DNA from: Methanolobus sp.
GTDB lineage: Archaea > Halobacteriota > Methanosarcinia > Methanosarcinales > Methanosarcinaceae
NCBI RefSeq assembly: GCF_016278385.1
Contig: NZ_JADQBY010000014.1
Coordinates: forward strand, 62,001-126,000
Length of the DNA stretch: 64,000 nucleotides
Direction: 5' to 3'
Below the pieces are notes generated by a model, which worked only from the letters and a program-made list of their open reading frames with translations, searched no databases and was not told the origin of the DNA. The stretch's first letter is position 1, and each line of letters opens with the position of its first letter. Below, piece after piece: positions 8,436-18,198 of this stretch. Position numbers and translations under genes: made by a program.

Positions 8436-11400
8436 TTACTTAATACTTTTCTTTTTACCAAATCCGCCTGCACCGGGAGTCTTAACTACGAATAACTCTC
8501 CTGCCTCCATTTCAACAAGGGCTCTCCCATCAAGCTTCTCTACATCCCCACCGGCCCTGACAACGTAATTATGCCCGGATTTCCCATCTTCTCCACCGTT
8601 TAAACCCTTTGGTGGAAACTTCCTGTGACTTGAAATGATGGCTGCTTTCATTGGTCTGAGGAAACGTATCTTTCGTACAACGCCACAGCCTCCATTATGT
8701 GCTCCTTCACCACCGCTATCTTTCCTGATAGAGAACTCCTCAAGCCTCACCGGGAATCTCCACTCCAGTACCTCAGGGTCGGTAATTCTTGAATTTGTCA
8801 TGTGGGTCTGTACTGCATCCGTTCCATCAAAAGCATTTCCTGCACCCGAACCACCACAAATAGTCTCATAGTACTGGAATTCCTCATCCCCGAAAGTGAA
8901 GTTATTCATGGTACCCTGGGAACCAGCCATCACTCCAAGTGCTCCGAAAAGTGCATCAACTATATACTGTGACGTTTCAACATTTCCCGCAACCACTGCC
9001 GCAGGATATTCTGGATTCAGCATGCTCCCTTCAGGAATGCTTATATCAAGCGGCTGCAGGCATCCTTCATTAAGCGGGATATCTTTCTCCACAAGTGACC
9101 TGAACACATACAGAACCGCAGCCTTACACACAGCCACAGGAGCATTAAGGTTCCCCTGATGCTGCCTGGAAGTTCCTGTGAAGTCGATGTGTGCTGATCT
9201 CTTCTCGCGATCAATGCGCACTTTCACGCAGACAACTGCTCCATCATCAAAGGAAAGTGAGTATTCCCCACCCTTCAGAACCTCGATCACCCTTCTCACA
9301 GACTCCTCTGCATTGTCCATCACATGCTTCATGTACGCCTGAACCGTTTTCATGGAAAAGTGCTCTACAAGTTTTTCAAGTTCTCTGACACCTTTTTCAT
9401 TGGCAGCCACCTGTGCCTTCAGGTCTGCAACATTCTGGAATGGGTTTCTTGCAGGGTACTTGCCTGAGGTCAGCCACTCATTTACTTCATCTTCAAGGAA
9501 TTCCCCAGACGAAACGATTCTCTGCCCGCTGGTAATAACACCTTCCTCTTCAATATGCCTGCTCTCAGGAGGTATAGAACCAGGGGTAATTCCTCCAACA
9601 TCTGCATGGTGGCCCCTTGATGCCACATAGAATGCAACATTTCCTGCATGGAATACAGGAGTGATAACTGTAATGTCCGGAAGATGTGTCCCGCCTTCAA
9701 ATGGTGAATTGAGCATAAAAACATCCCCTGGTTCCATGTCCGGGAACTTTCTGATAATTGCCCTCACACTCTCACCCATGGATCCAAGATGCACAGGAAT
9801 ATGAGGTGCATTGGCTATGAGATTTCCTTCACAGTCAAAAAGAGCACATGAGAAGTCAAGTCTCTCCTTAATATTAACAGAGTAAGCTGTATTCTGAAGC
9901 GTGTACCCCATATGCTGTGCAATGGACATGAATCTGTTATTGAATATCTCAAGCATCACAGGGTCAGCTTCTGTACCGATGGATTCTCTCTTTGGCAGAG
10001 GGATGGTCCTTTCAAGCACAAGTTCCTGATTCTCAGTAACCTCAGCCTGCCATCCCGGTTCTATCACAACGGTGGTGTTCGCTTCAACAATTATTGCGGG
10101 TCCGTTAACTTTTGTTCCAGCAATTGCTTCCCTTCTGTAGACTGGTGTTTTATGGAAATCCCCACATGTGTAAATAGTCGTATCTGGCAGCTTCCTTGTT
10201 CTATTTCTTGGATCTTGCGCCATGATGAATCGGTGCATCTCCTCACCTGCACCAATTATCTCCGTAGAAACAGCCTCGATAACAAGTTCCTTGTTATCTA
10301 TAATAAAGCCGAAGCGGTTTTTATGCTCATTCTCAAAGGATTCTCTTATCTCTTCCTCGTTCTCAAGGTCAGCAATGATAGAGGTTCCAGCATCCATATA
10401 CTTTACATGGACCTTATGCAGTGCCGTTATCTCTTCCTCGGAAACACCCTGCATACGCATCTCTTTCCTGCCACTCTTTTCAAGCTCAGCAGCAATGTCC
10501 CGGATTTCTGCTATAAGCTCTCTTCCGAGTTTCTTCTCTACAGCATGCTCTTTCATTATACGCTGGTCCGCAAGTCCCATTCCGTATGCAGAAAGCACCC
10601 CTGCAAAAGGATGTATCAGTATTTTCTTTATTCCAAGTGCGTCAGCAACACCACATGCATGCTGAGCCCCTGCCCCTCCAAAACAGCAAAGTACGTAGTC
10701 TTTAGTGTCATACCCACGCTGGATGGAAATTTTCTTAATGGCATTTGCCATGTTCTCAATGGCAATTTTCAGAAACCCTTCGGCAACCTGTTCAGCACTG
10801 TGCTGTTCTCCTGTGAATACACTAACTTCTTCTGCAAGTGCGGAGAATTTCTCCTTCACGATATCAGCATCAAGTGGCATGTCTGCCCCGTGACCAAACA
10901 CATGAGGAAAGTGTTGTGGATCTATCTTGCCAAGCATCAGGTTGCAGTCGGTAATTGTGAGTGGTCCATCTTTTCGATAGCATGCAGGTCCCGGTTCAGA
11001 TCCGGCTGAATCAGGTCCCACTCTGAATCTTCCCGCATCAAAGTGAAGTATTGAACCACCACCAGCCGCTACAGTATGAATATAGAGCATTGGTGAGCGA
11101 AGATGAACACCAGCTATCTCCGTTTCAAAACTTCTTTCGTATTCACCACTGTAATGTGCTACATCAGTGGAAGTCCCGCCCATATCAAAAGTGACAACCT
11201 TTTCAAAACCTGCTGTTCTGGATGTTTCCACAGCTCCGACAATCCCACCGGCAGGTCCCGACAGGATACAGTCTCTGCCCCTGAACTGCATTGCATCAAC
11301 CATTCCGCCGTTGGACTGCATAAAGATGAGTTTTGTATTGTCTCCTCCGGCTTCAAGGGTGCTGGCTATCATATCTATATACCTTCTCAGAACCGGGGAA

Positions 11401-12053
11401 AGATAAGCATCTACAACAGTTGTTTCTCCGCTGCTTATGAGTTTCATAAGAGGGCTGACTTCGTGTGAAAGTGATATCTGGGTAAAGCCAATTCCCTCTG
11501 CAATTTCCCGAAGCTGTAGTTCATGTTCAGGATAACGATATGCGTGCATCAGTACAATGGCAATCGAACGTATTCCTGATGAGTAAATTTTCTCAAGTTC
11601 ATTGCGGGCACTTTCTGTATCAAGGGTCACCAGTTCTTCACCCGCTGCACTGTAGCGTTCCTTTATCTCAATGACCTCGTCATAAAGTAAATCAGGCAAC
11701 TCAATATTCAAAGCAAAAATGTCAGGACGGTTCTGGTATGCAATTCTCAGTGCATCCTTGTAACCTTCCGTTATTACAAGTGCAGTAGCTTCTCCCTTGC
11801 GCTCAAGTAATGCATTGGTCCCAACGGTTGTTCCCATTTTGATAGATTCTATTTCCTCTGTAGGCAGTGTAGCTTCTGGCTCAATTCCAAGTATGGTCCT
11901 TATTCCATGCATTGCAGCATCAGCATAATGCTTCGTGTCAAGGGATAGGAGTTTATGGGCAATAAGCTGTCCGTCAGGTTTTCTGGCAACAACATCAGTG
12001 AATGTGCCTCCTCTATCTATCCAGAATTGCCACTTTTCATCTTTTGAGGACAT
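8436..12053 (-). CDS. Hydantoinase/oxoprolinase HyuA-HyuB fusion (5-oxoprolinase-like)
   Basis: 1205 residues. The N-terminal hydantoinase A half (about 10-500) starts with the ATP-binding motif WIDRGGTFTDVVAR and later has VTFDMGGTSTDVAHY and the Gly-rich FGGAGAQHACG. The C-terminal half is hydantoinase B (about 655-1195), with MLEIFNNRFMSIAQHMG, the metal-binding region ASRGHHADVGGITPGS and PGAGGFGKK at the end. Whole-length fusions hydrolyse 5-oxoproline, hydantoins or related cyclic amides with ATP; the fusion is close to the roughly 1,280-residue eukaryotic 5-oxoprolinase. Substrate is not certain: pyroglutamate salvage is the best inference, and acetone/acetophenone carboxylase relatives also exist. 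A TATA-like element lies upstream around 12105-12115. Confidence 0.9.
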   Translation of the reverse strand: MSSKDEKWQFWIDRGGTFTDVVARKPDGQLIAHKLLSLDTKHYADAAMHGIRTILGIEPEATLPTEEIESIKMGTTVGTNALLERKGEATALVITEGYKDALRIAYQNRPDIFALNIELPDLLYDEVIEIKERYSAAGEELVTLDTESARNELEKIYSSGIRSIAIVLMHAYRYPEHELQLREIAEGIGFTQISLSHEVSPLMKLISSGETTVVDAYLSPVLRRYIDMIASTLEAGGDNTKLIFMQSNGGMVDAMQFRGRDCILSGPAGGIVGAVETSRTAGFEKVVTFDMGGTSTDVAHYSGEYERSFETEIAGVHLRSPMLYIHTVAAGGGSILHFDAGRFRVGPDSAGSEPGPACYRKDGPLTITDCNLMLGKIDPQHFPHVFGHGADMPLDADIVKEKFSALAEEVSVFTGEQHSAEQVAEGFLKIAIENMANAIKKISIQRGYDTKDYVLCCFGGAGAQHACGVADALGIKKILIHPFAGVLSAYGMGLADQRIMKEHAVEKKLGRELIAEIRDIAAELEKSGRKEMRMQGVSEEEITALHKVHVKYMDAGTSIIADLENEEEIRESFENEHKNRFGFIIDNKELVIEAVSTEIIGAGEEMHRFIMAQDPRNRTRKLPDTTIYTCGDFHKTPVYRREAIAGTKVNGPAIIVEANTTVVIEPGWQAEVTENQELVLERTIPLPKRESIGTEADPVMLEIFNNRFMSIAQHMGYTLQNTAYSVNIKERLDFSCALFDCEGNLIANAPHIPVHLGSMGESVRAIIRKFPDMEPGDVFMLNSPFEGGTHLPDITVITPVFHAGNVAFYVASRGHHADVGGITPGSIPPESRHIEEEGVITSGQRIVSSGEFLEDEVNEWLTSGKYPARNPFQNVADLKAQVAANEKGVRELEKLVEHFSMKTVQAYMKHVMDNAEESVRRVIEVLKGGEYSLSFDDGAVVCVKVRIDREKRSAHIDFTGTSRQHQGNLNAPVAVCKAAVLYVFRSLVEKDIPLNEGCLQPLDISIPEGSMLNPEYPAAVVAGNVETSQYIVDALFGALGVMAGSQGTMNNFTFGDEEFQYYETICGGSGAGNAFDGTDAVQTHMTNSRITDPEVLEWRFPVRLEEFSIRKDSGGEGAHNGGCGVVRKIRFLRPMKAAIISSHRKFPPKGLNGGEDGKSGHNYVVRAGGDVEKLDGRALVEMEAGELFVVKTPGAGGFGKKKSIK

Positions 12054-12140
12054 AGTTCTTTCACATCAAAAATGATTTTTATAAAATATGCTACGCTCAA
12101 TGCGAACGATATTTAAAGTATTTTTGCAGACGAGTAGCTC

Positions 12141-12809
12141 TTACCTGTGTCCTCTTTTGCTATCATATTGTTTAAAACCATGATAACCGACCAGGGGAAC
12201 AAAGATCACTCCACCCCAGTCCTGTTTTGTAACCTCTCCATCCAGCGATTTCCTGATAATGTACAGATGCTGGTAGCCTTCACCTTCTGGCAACACCATA
12301 ATACCTCCGGGTTTTAGCTGTTCTATCAGCGGTTTAGGTGTATCGGGTGCAGATGCAGTGACACATATTCTGTCATAGGGTGCATGATCTGGCAGGCCAA
12401 GGGAACCGTCTGCAAGTGTCACCTTCACATTGGAGTATCCGGTCTTTTGCAGGTTATCATGTGCAAAGACGGCAAGTTTCTCAAGTCGTTCAATAGAATA
12501 GATCTGTCCTTTCTGGCCAATTATCTCTGCCATCACGGCTGCATTGTAGCCAGAACCTGAACCTATTTCCAGTATTTTCTGGCCTTCTTCAAGTTCAAGA
12601 AGGTCACACATCATGGCAACCATATGTGGTGCTGATATTGTCTGAGCGTGTCCTATTGGCAGCGGGCTGTCAACATAAGCCCGTGATATGTGTATAGAAG
12701 GTACGAAAAGATGTCTTGGTACCTTCTTCATTGCTTTGAGGGTTTTGTCACTGACTCCCTGGTTTGCGAGAGACCTTATCAGTAGCGACCTTTCCCTTTC
12801 ATACTCCAT
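12141..12809 (-). CDS. pcm: Protein-L-isoaspartate O-methyltransferase
   Basis: 222 residues. Pcm uses SAM to methylate isoaspartyl residues in aged proteins, starting their repair. The family pre-motif is present (FVPSIHISRAYVDSPLPIG, HAQTISAPHMVAMM), followed by SAM motif I ILEIGSGSGYNAAVMA and the motif III-like YDRICVTASAP. Its start overlaps the upstream zinc-ribbon gene by 31 bases, so they form one operon. The overlap and full length support the ATG at 12809. Confidence 0.95.
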   Translation of the reverse strand: MEYERERSLLIRSLANQGVSDKTLKAMKKVPRHLFVPSIHISRAYVDSPLPIGHAQTISAPHMVAMMCDLLELEEGQKILEIGSGSGYNAAVMAEIIGQKGQIYSIERLEKLAVFAHDNLQKTGYSNVKVTLADGSLGLPDHAPYDRICVTASAPDTPKPLIEQLKPGGIMVLPEGEGYQHLYIIRKSLDGEVTKQDWGGVIFVPLVGYHGFKQYDSKRGHR

Positions 12810-13429
12810 TGGGTTCTTCCCTCACCCCATCCTCTTTTCACGACATCCTCTGCAAATATTCTTTTGATGAACTTTGCTTCTACTGCAGTGCCGGTACGTG
12901 ATTCAAGACTACCGTCCCTTATCTTTATTTTTTTGACCCTTACACTGGTCCTATCCACAGTTTCCTCTTTTCCTACGATAAATTCATATCCTCCAGGAAC
13001 TCTTTTTCGGAGAGCCTCTGTGTTTTTTCCCCGGTGAACGGCAATTTTAACGACAACTTCGTCGATAGCCCTGCCCCATATAGTAGTTATCTCTGAAGGA
13101 TTGGCTTTTTGCAGTCTCTTATCTCCGGATTCAATGGCAGTTATTAAAATAGGAAATACTTCGTCAGATTCCCCGTCATCGACAATTATGTCCTCATCTA
13201 CGTAAACATCTTCTTCTGATGTCATTTTGGTCATCTGGGTAAAAGACTCTTCACCTTTGCTGATTATTACTTTAATATTGAAAGTCTTTGGTTTTTCAAT
13301 TTTTGTCGGGTGGACGTTTCCACATTCCTGACACTGGACAACTGGATTCTGTCCCAATTTCAAAACATCATGCAATACACTCATTTTAGGTGAGCATGAT
13401 GGACATATTACTTCAATTTCATCGTACAT
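12779..13429 (-). CDS. HVO_0476 family zinc-ribbon protein
   Basis: 216 residues. The N-terminal zinc ribbon has CPSC at about 10-13 and CQEC at about 33-36. A basic beta-rich region follows, containing IWGRAIDEVVVKIAVHRG and VKKIKIRDGS. The C-terminus overlaps pcm. This is the HVO_0476 family of archaeal zinc finger proteins, whose biochemical role is not established; the conserved pairing with pcm is the main clue. It is divergent from the histidine kinase at 13644 across a 214-base promoter region. Confidence 0.85.
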   Translation of the reverse strand: MYDEIEVICPSCSPKMSVLHDVLKLGQNPVVQCQECGNVHPTKIEKPKTFNIKVIISKGEESFTQMTKMTSEEDVYVDEDIIVDDGESDEVFPILITAIESGDKRLQKANPSEITTIWGRAIDEVVVKIAVHRGKNTEALRKRVPGGYEFIVGKEETVDRTSVRVKKIKIRDGSLESRTGTAVEAKFIKRIFAEDVVKRGWGEGRTQWSMKGKGRY

Positions 13430-13643
13430 ATTCTCAATGATGTCATTGTCTGGAGAATGTAAATAATTAACTGCATAGTCGTTGGGTTAGGGTTGGTTAA
13501 CCTGGCAAAATATGGAAAAGTATATTGTGTTCAGGATTCATCCATATATTCTTCTGTTTTTCATCATTTTTGAAGGTAAGTTTTCAAAGATTGATTTTTA
13601 TATGTGATGTACATATAAAATAAGGTACAACAATTGCTCATAT

Positions 13644-15959
13644 TTGTACAGGAATGATACTACTTTGAAACCAAAAATCCTTTTAGCTAAAAATGGACTT
13701 GGCAATAAGAGTTTATTTCAGAGTATTATTGAAAATGATTTTGATGTAGTGGAAGTACATCCGCAAAAGACTGCTTTTGAGATGCTGCAAACAGTTATTC
13801 CTGATCTTGTAGTTCTGGAAGGAGATCCCAAAGATCCTGAAGCATACGAAACATGCCAGCAGATCAAATTTTCTGATAAATATTATTTTATACCGTTAAT
13901 CTTTACAGGCCCGGTATTTTCCCCGGAAGATAACGTAAAATTGATTGAATCAGGTGCAGACGGTTATTTACTCGAGTCCGTTGATACCATCGGCACGATG
14001 GCTTATTTGAGAGCACTTTTGAAAAAGAATCAGCATTATAAATCTCTGGCTGAAAAGTATGACCAATTGGTAAAAGAATGTTCCGCTGAAAAAGAAATTC
14101 CTCGTGAAAGTACAAATCAGGAGGATGAAGAGCTTTTCAGGATTACCTTTGAACAGTTTGCAGTGGGAATTGCCAGGGTTGATGTAAATGGCAATTTTCA
14201 AAAAGTGAACAATCGTTTCTGTGAGATTGTTGGTTATACAAAGGAAGAACTGTTGTCAAAGAACTTTCAAGATCTTACCTATCCTGATAGCAGAGATATT
14301 GAAGATAAATTGATAGCCAGCGTCCTGGCAGGTGAGATCGACTCATTTGAAGTTGAGAAAAGATATATACATAAAAGGGGTCACCTCATATGGGTAAAAT
14401 TATATTCGAGTGTTGTCAGGGATGAGTCCGGTTCTATCAAATATGCCATCGCTGTAGTAGCAGAAATTTCGAAACAAAAGAAAGCGGAATCATTACGTTA
14501 TGAAAGTGAGGCTCTCTTCAGGTCAATGTACGAATCAAGTGGTATTGGTATTGTCCGAATGTCCGTTAACGACAAAATAATAGAACAGGCAAACACTGCT
14601 TTCTGCAGGATGCTTGGATATACTGAAGAAGAACTCATAGGTAAAACTCTCAGGGAAATCAGTTATGCTGAAGACCTTCCAGAGAATATTGCGCAGCAAA
14701 AGAAATTGGCTTCCGGTGAAATCAATTCAATACAAATGGAAAAGCGATACCTGCATAAAGATGGTCACCACGTATGTTGTTTACTTCACGCAAATCTGAT
14801 ATATGATGAACAGGGAAGTCCTCTATATTTTATAGGAAATGTTCTGGATATCACGGAAGCCAAGAAATCACAAAAGCTTCTTAAAGAAAGTGAAAAAAAA
14901 TACCGTACATATGTAGATAATTCCCCTCACCCTATTTTTGTCGCAGATGCTTCCGGTAGATATCTTGATTTAAATCAGGCAGCTTGTGCTCTTACAGGTT
15001 ATTCCAGAGAAGAACTTCTGAGCATGAATATTGCAGACCTGTGTGCCCCTGAATATCTGGAGGGAGCAGGAATGCATTTTGGAACGGTACTAAATCAGGG
15101 TAAAGCCTCCGGTGAATTTCAATTCCTTAAAAAAGATGGAACACGTTTCTACATGCAGGTGGAAGCTGTTAAGCTAAATGAAAACACTTTTCTGGGGCTT
15201 TGTGTAGAGACAACTGAGTGTAAGATGGCTGAGAAATTGCTTATCGAAGCAAAGTTACTTGCCGAAGATGCTTCGAAATCAAAAAGTGAGTTCGTGGCAA
15301 ATATAAGTCATGAATTGCGCACACCATTGAATATTGTGATTGGATATTCCGATCTTCTTCTAAGTGGAACAGGAGGGGAACTAAATGAAAAACAGACCAA
15401 ATTTGCAAGTAACATAAAAGATGCAGGTTCAAACCTGTTGGAAATTGTCAATTCGCTGATATATATTGCAGAAATTGAAGGTGGAAACAGTGAGTTCGAA
15501 ATTACAAAATTCAATTTAACTCCATTGATTGCTGGTATGGAAAAAATTACCAGTCTAATTGCCTCTAAGAGAGGTATATCAATTGAATTTGAAATTGAAA
15601 CTGGTATTGATACTATAACCGCAGATGAGTCTAAATTCAAGGTGATACTTCATCAGTTAATAGGAAACTCTATAAAATTCACTCCCAACAACGGTTCTGT
15701 AAAAGTGAGTATCAATCAGGATGATAACAATCTCTGTGTCCATGTGAGGGATAATGGTATTGGTATTCCGGAAGAAAAACAGGCACAACTATTTGATCCA
15801 TTTGTCCAGCTTGAATGGTCGCATGCCCGGAAATACGGCGGTGTAGGCATTGGTCTGGCTCTTGCAAAAGGCCTGGTCGAGATGCATGGTGGCAATATCA
15901 GTCTGGAAAGTAAAGTTGGGGAAGGAAGCACTTTTACTTTTACCATACCACAAAACTAA
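13644..15959 (+). CDS. PAS-domain sensor histidine kinase with degenerate receiver domain
   Basis: 771 residues from TTG 13644; a TTG at 13665 is an alternative start. Domains in order: a receiver-like fold (about 8-130), three PAS domains (about 150-275, 285-400 and 405-520, each with a GYTxEEL-type segment), HisKA with the phosphoacceptor His556 in ISHELRTP, and a HATPase domain with NSIKFTPNNG, DNGIGIPEE and GVGIGLALAK. The protein lacks membrane segments, so it is a cytoplasmic sensor. In the receiver domain the usual acidic pair is replaced (KILLAKNG) and the phosphoacceptor Asp is Glu59 (VVLEGDP), so it should not accept phosphate. No cognate regulator is adjacent. TATA-like sequence lies at about 13611-13620. 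Confidence 0.9.
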   Translation: MYRNDTTLKPKILLAKNGLGNKSLFQSIIENDFDVVEVHPQKTAFEMLQTVIPDLVVLEGDPKDPEAYETCQQIKFSDKYYFIPLIFTGPVFSPEDNVKLIESGADGYLLESVDTIGTMAYLRALLKKNQHYKSLAEKYDQLVKECSAEKEIPRESTNQEDEELFRITFEQFAVGIARVDVNGNFQKVNNRFCEIVGYTKEELLSKNFQDLTYPDSRDIEDKLIASVLAGEIDSFEVEKRYIHKRGHLIWVKLYSSVVRDESGSIKYAIAVVAEISKQKKAESLRYESEALFRSMYESSGIGIVRMSVNDKIIEQANTAFCRMLGYTEEELIGKTLREISYAEDLPENIAQQKKLASGEINSIQMEKRYLHKDGHHVCCLLHANLIYDEQGSPLYFIGNVLDITEAKKSQKLLKESEKKYRTYVDNSPHPIFVADASGRYLDLNQAACALTGYSREELLSMNIADLCAPEYLEGAGMHFGTVLNQGKASGEFQFLKKDGTRFYMQVEAVKLNENTFLGLCVETTECKMAEKLLIEAKLLAEDASKSKSEFVANISHELRTPLNIVIGYSDLLLSGTGGELNEKQTKFASNIKDAGSNLLEIVNSLIYIAEIEGGNSEFEITKFNLTPLIAGMEKITSLIASKRGISIEFEIETGIDTITADESKFKVILHQLIGNSIKFTPNNGSVKVSINQDDNNLCVHVRDNGIGIPEEKQAQLFDPFVQLEWSHARKYGGVGIGLALAKGLVEMHGGNISLESKVGEGSTFTFTIPQN

Positions 15960-16119
15960 GTCTCTATTTTTCGAACAGACACTTATTTTCAGCTCGCCAT
16001 TTATTTTCTAATTATTCGATGCCTGTACTATAATTGTTAATCTGCGCCAGCACTAATTTTATTGAAATGTAGTAACTGGAAGCTAAAAAAAGCAAATAAT
16101 GCAAACCTGAATTTTAGAT

Positions 16120-16644
16120 TCAGAAATATTTTCTCATGACAATAGCATCGGAGTTGTCATCGTCCTCAAAAAAACCGATTATTCTCTGAATCTCCAGGAA
16201 TCCACTGCTTTCGTATATTTTCTTTGCAGCATCCCAATTCACTGAAACTATGAGAATTATGCTGGCTATTTTGTAGCTGCTGCTAATTCGTTCTATCAAT
16301 TTTGAGAACAGCATTTTTCCATAGCCTTTGGCACGATATTTTGTCAGGATGCCTATGGATGAGATATAGAGTTCTGAGCCGTCACTTCTGTGAACGTCTG
16401 CTATGGTGTGGTTCAGGCGGAACCTTTCCGTATCGATATTTTCAGAGTGTCCCCACATCTCCGAGGAAATATAACCTCCAATTTCTCCGTCAATCTCCAT
16501 AACCAGAAATCCTTCAGGAAATACCTTCATTCTATCAAAGAACACATCCCTGCTCTCTGCTATGTTCTCATGGAATGAATCATTCTCTACGAGCAGTATT
16601 ATCTCGATGTCACTCTTTTTAGCATTCCTTATGGATATTTTCAA
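16120..16644 (-). CDS. GNAT family N-acetyltransferase
   Basis: 174 residues. The acetyl-CoA pyrophosphate-binding motif A is clear: ISSIGILTKYRAKGYGKML (R/QxxGxG/A), with the following helix FSKLIERI and the motif B-like region AKKIYESSGFLEIQRI. The N-terminus ISIRNAKKSDIEII is typical of the fold. The substrate (protein N-terminus, polyamine, antibiotic or amino acid) cannot be told. It is convergent with the histidine kinase gene and 76 bases downstream of the agmatinase gene on the same strand. Polyamine acetylation is only a guess from that neighbour. Confidence 0.88.
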   Translation of the reverse strand: MKISIRNAKKSDIEIILLVENDSFHENIAESRDVFFDRMKVFPEGFLVMEIDGEIGGYISSEMWGHSENIDTERFRLNHTIADVHRSDGSELYISSIGILTKYRAKGYGKMLFSKLIERISSSYKIASIILIVSVNWDAAKKIYESSGFLEIQRIIGFFEDDDNSDAIVMRKYF

Positions 16645-16720
16645 AGAATCACCAGCATATATTAAAAAAGGAATGATTGGAAGTTGCAGAGTGTTCTTTG
16701 CGGAAATTCAAAGGTACTGC

Positions 16721-17590
16721 CTATCTTTCACTTGCGGCATGTGATGCAATGAATTCCCTGAGCAGTTTCGTTCCAAGCAGTGCGCTCATCCCGTTGTCGT
16801 ATTCAGGAGCGATTTCAACAACATCAAAACCAACGGATACAGGTGCAAATGAACGAATTACCTCACGTACCTCAATGTCAGTAAGTCCGAATGGTTCGGG
16901 GGTCCCAAGGCCAGGTGCATATGCAGGATCAAGAGCATCCATATCCAGGGAAAGATATATCTTTTTACACCCGAGATATTCCTTAACCTCTGAAATGACC
17001 TGTTTGATACCCATTTCTCGTACATCATCTGAAGTATAGTATTTGATGCCATTCTCTTTTGCATAGACCCATTCTTCCTTTGGGCCGCTGCGGACTCCTA
17101 TGGTCACATAGGTATCAGTGATATCGTCCAGTATGTGTCTTGAAACGCATGCGTGGTTGTTCCTGATGCCTCCGTATTCTTCCCGAAGGTCAAAGTGTGC
17201 ATCCATTACAACAAAACCGATATTCTCTCCTGCTTCCTCTGCACATGCTTTTACACATGGGTAAGTAAGGGAATGCTCGCCACCAAGCATAATAGGGATT
17301 TTTCTATCCTTTGCAATTGGTTTCACAGCGAGGTAAAGCTCTTCGAGTGTCTCATCAACAGATGAATAAGGCTCAAGGTTTCCTGCATCATGGATAAACA
17401 GGTCCTCAAAATCAATATCAAAATAATCATTATAGGTTTCAAAGTTCGCAGAGGCTTTCCTCATGGCATCCGGGGCCCAGCGACTTCCTGATCTGTATGA
17501 AGAAGTAGCATCAAAAGGGACACCGAATATCACATACCTTGCAGAATCATAATCTGCCATGGCATCCATCATATCGGGTTTGTAAAACAT
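16721..17590 (-). CDS. speB: Agmatinase
   Basis: 289 residues of the ureohydrolase family. Binuclear Mn ligands are visible in GGEHSLTYP, VMDAHFDLR and SLDMDALDPAYAPGLGTPEP. The family converts agmatine to putrescine and urea, feeding spermidine synthesis. It lies 43 bases downstream of the aIF5A gene on the same strand. aIF5A carries deoxyhypusine or hypusine built from spermidine, and this gene pair is common in archaea, so co-transcription links polyamine supply to the factor that needs it. Arginase is less likely given the motif spacing and the context. Confidence 0.93.
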   Translation of the reverse strand: MFYKPDMMDAMADYDSARYVIFGVPFDATSSYRSGSRWAPDAMRKASANFETYNDYFDIDFEDLFIHDAGNLEPYSSVDETLEELYLAVKPIAKDRKIPIMLGGEHSLTYPCVKACAEEAGENIGFVVMDAHFDLREEYGGIRNNHACVSRHILDDITDTYVTIGVRSGPKEEWVYAKENGIKYYTSDDVREMGIKQVISEVKEYLGCKKIYLSLDMDALDPAYAPGLGTPEPFGLTDIEVREVIRSFAPVSVGFDVVEIAPEYDNGMSALLGTKLLREFIASHAASER

Positions 17591-17633
17591 AACTGTAAGA
17601 ACTGAAAATAAGAAAAAACGATCAGAGATATGA

Positions 17634-18017
17634 TTATCTCAGATCGAATTTTAATTTGCCCATTGCGGTAAGGAATGAAACCTCTTGGCCTTCAATGACC
17701 CTTTCCTTGTACTCATCAGGGACCTTCATTTCGAATGTTGAGAAGTCTCCCATGTCCATAAGTTGCGCAACATCGCCTGAAATGGAAAGTACCTGTGCAT
17801 TCTTTCTTTCGACAACTGGAACGTAGATCTTATCGGATACAGGACCTATTATTGATCTCTTCTGTCCGTCAAAAAGTCCGATAACATCGATTCTTGCTTT
17901 TGCTGAACCGTGCTTTCCTGGTTTTGATTTGGATATACTTTTGATTGTACAGGGTTCATCGTCTACAATGACGTACTTTCCCTCTTTAAGTTCTTTAATT
18001 TCAACTTGTATTTTCAT
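17634..18017 (-). CDS. eif5A: Translation initiation factor 5A (aIF5A)
   Basis: 127 residues, the usual length. The N-terminal SH3-like domain carries the hypusination loop SKPGKHGSAKARID, where the central Lys is converted by deoxyhypusine synthase. The C-terminal OB-fold ends SFLTAMGKLKFDLR. It helps ribosomes through stalled motifs such as polyproline. A strong ribosome site (GGAGG, at about 18022-18027 on the minus strand) precedes the ATG. The first gene of an operon with agmatinase; the promoter lies in 18018-18198. Confidence 0.97.
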   Translation of the reverse strand: MKIQVEIKELKEGKYVIVDDEPCTIKSISKSKPGKHGSAKARIDVIGLFDGQKRSIIGPVSDKIYVPVVERKNAQVLSISGDVAQLMDMGDFSTFEMKVPDEYKERVIEGQEVSFLTAMGKLKFDLR

Positions 18018-18198
18018 TTAAAATCCTCCATAATCGTAACAATTATTTATGAGCTTAAAAGGTATATGGGTATAATTCTTAATGCTATATATGAACTTAA
18101 CCTCTGATTCTGCATTAATAGGAGGTAATAATAGAGGTTTCAAGTATAAATGTATTTATATCCTTTAAATTCTCAAATGAAACATGTTTTATTTGTCT

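Noticed and set aside
9912-11009. Plus-strand 365-codon frame inside the hydantoinase gene
   Set aside because: Antisense shadow of the 1205-residue gene, without a start signal or recognisable domain.
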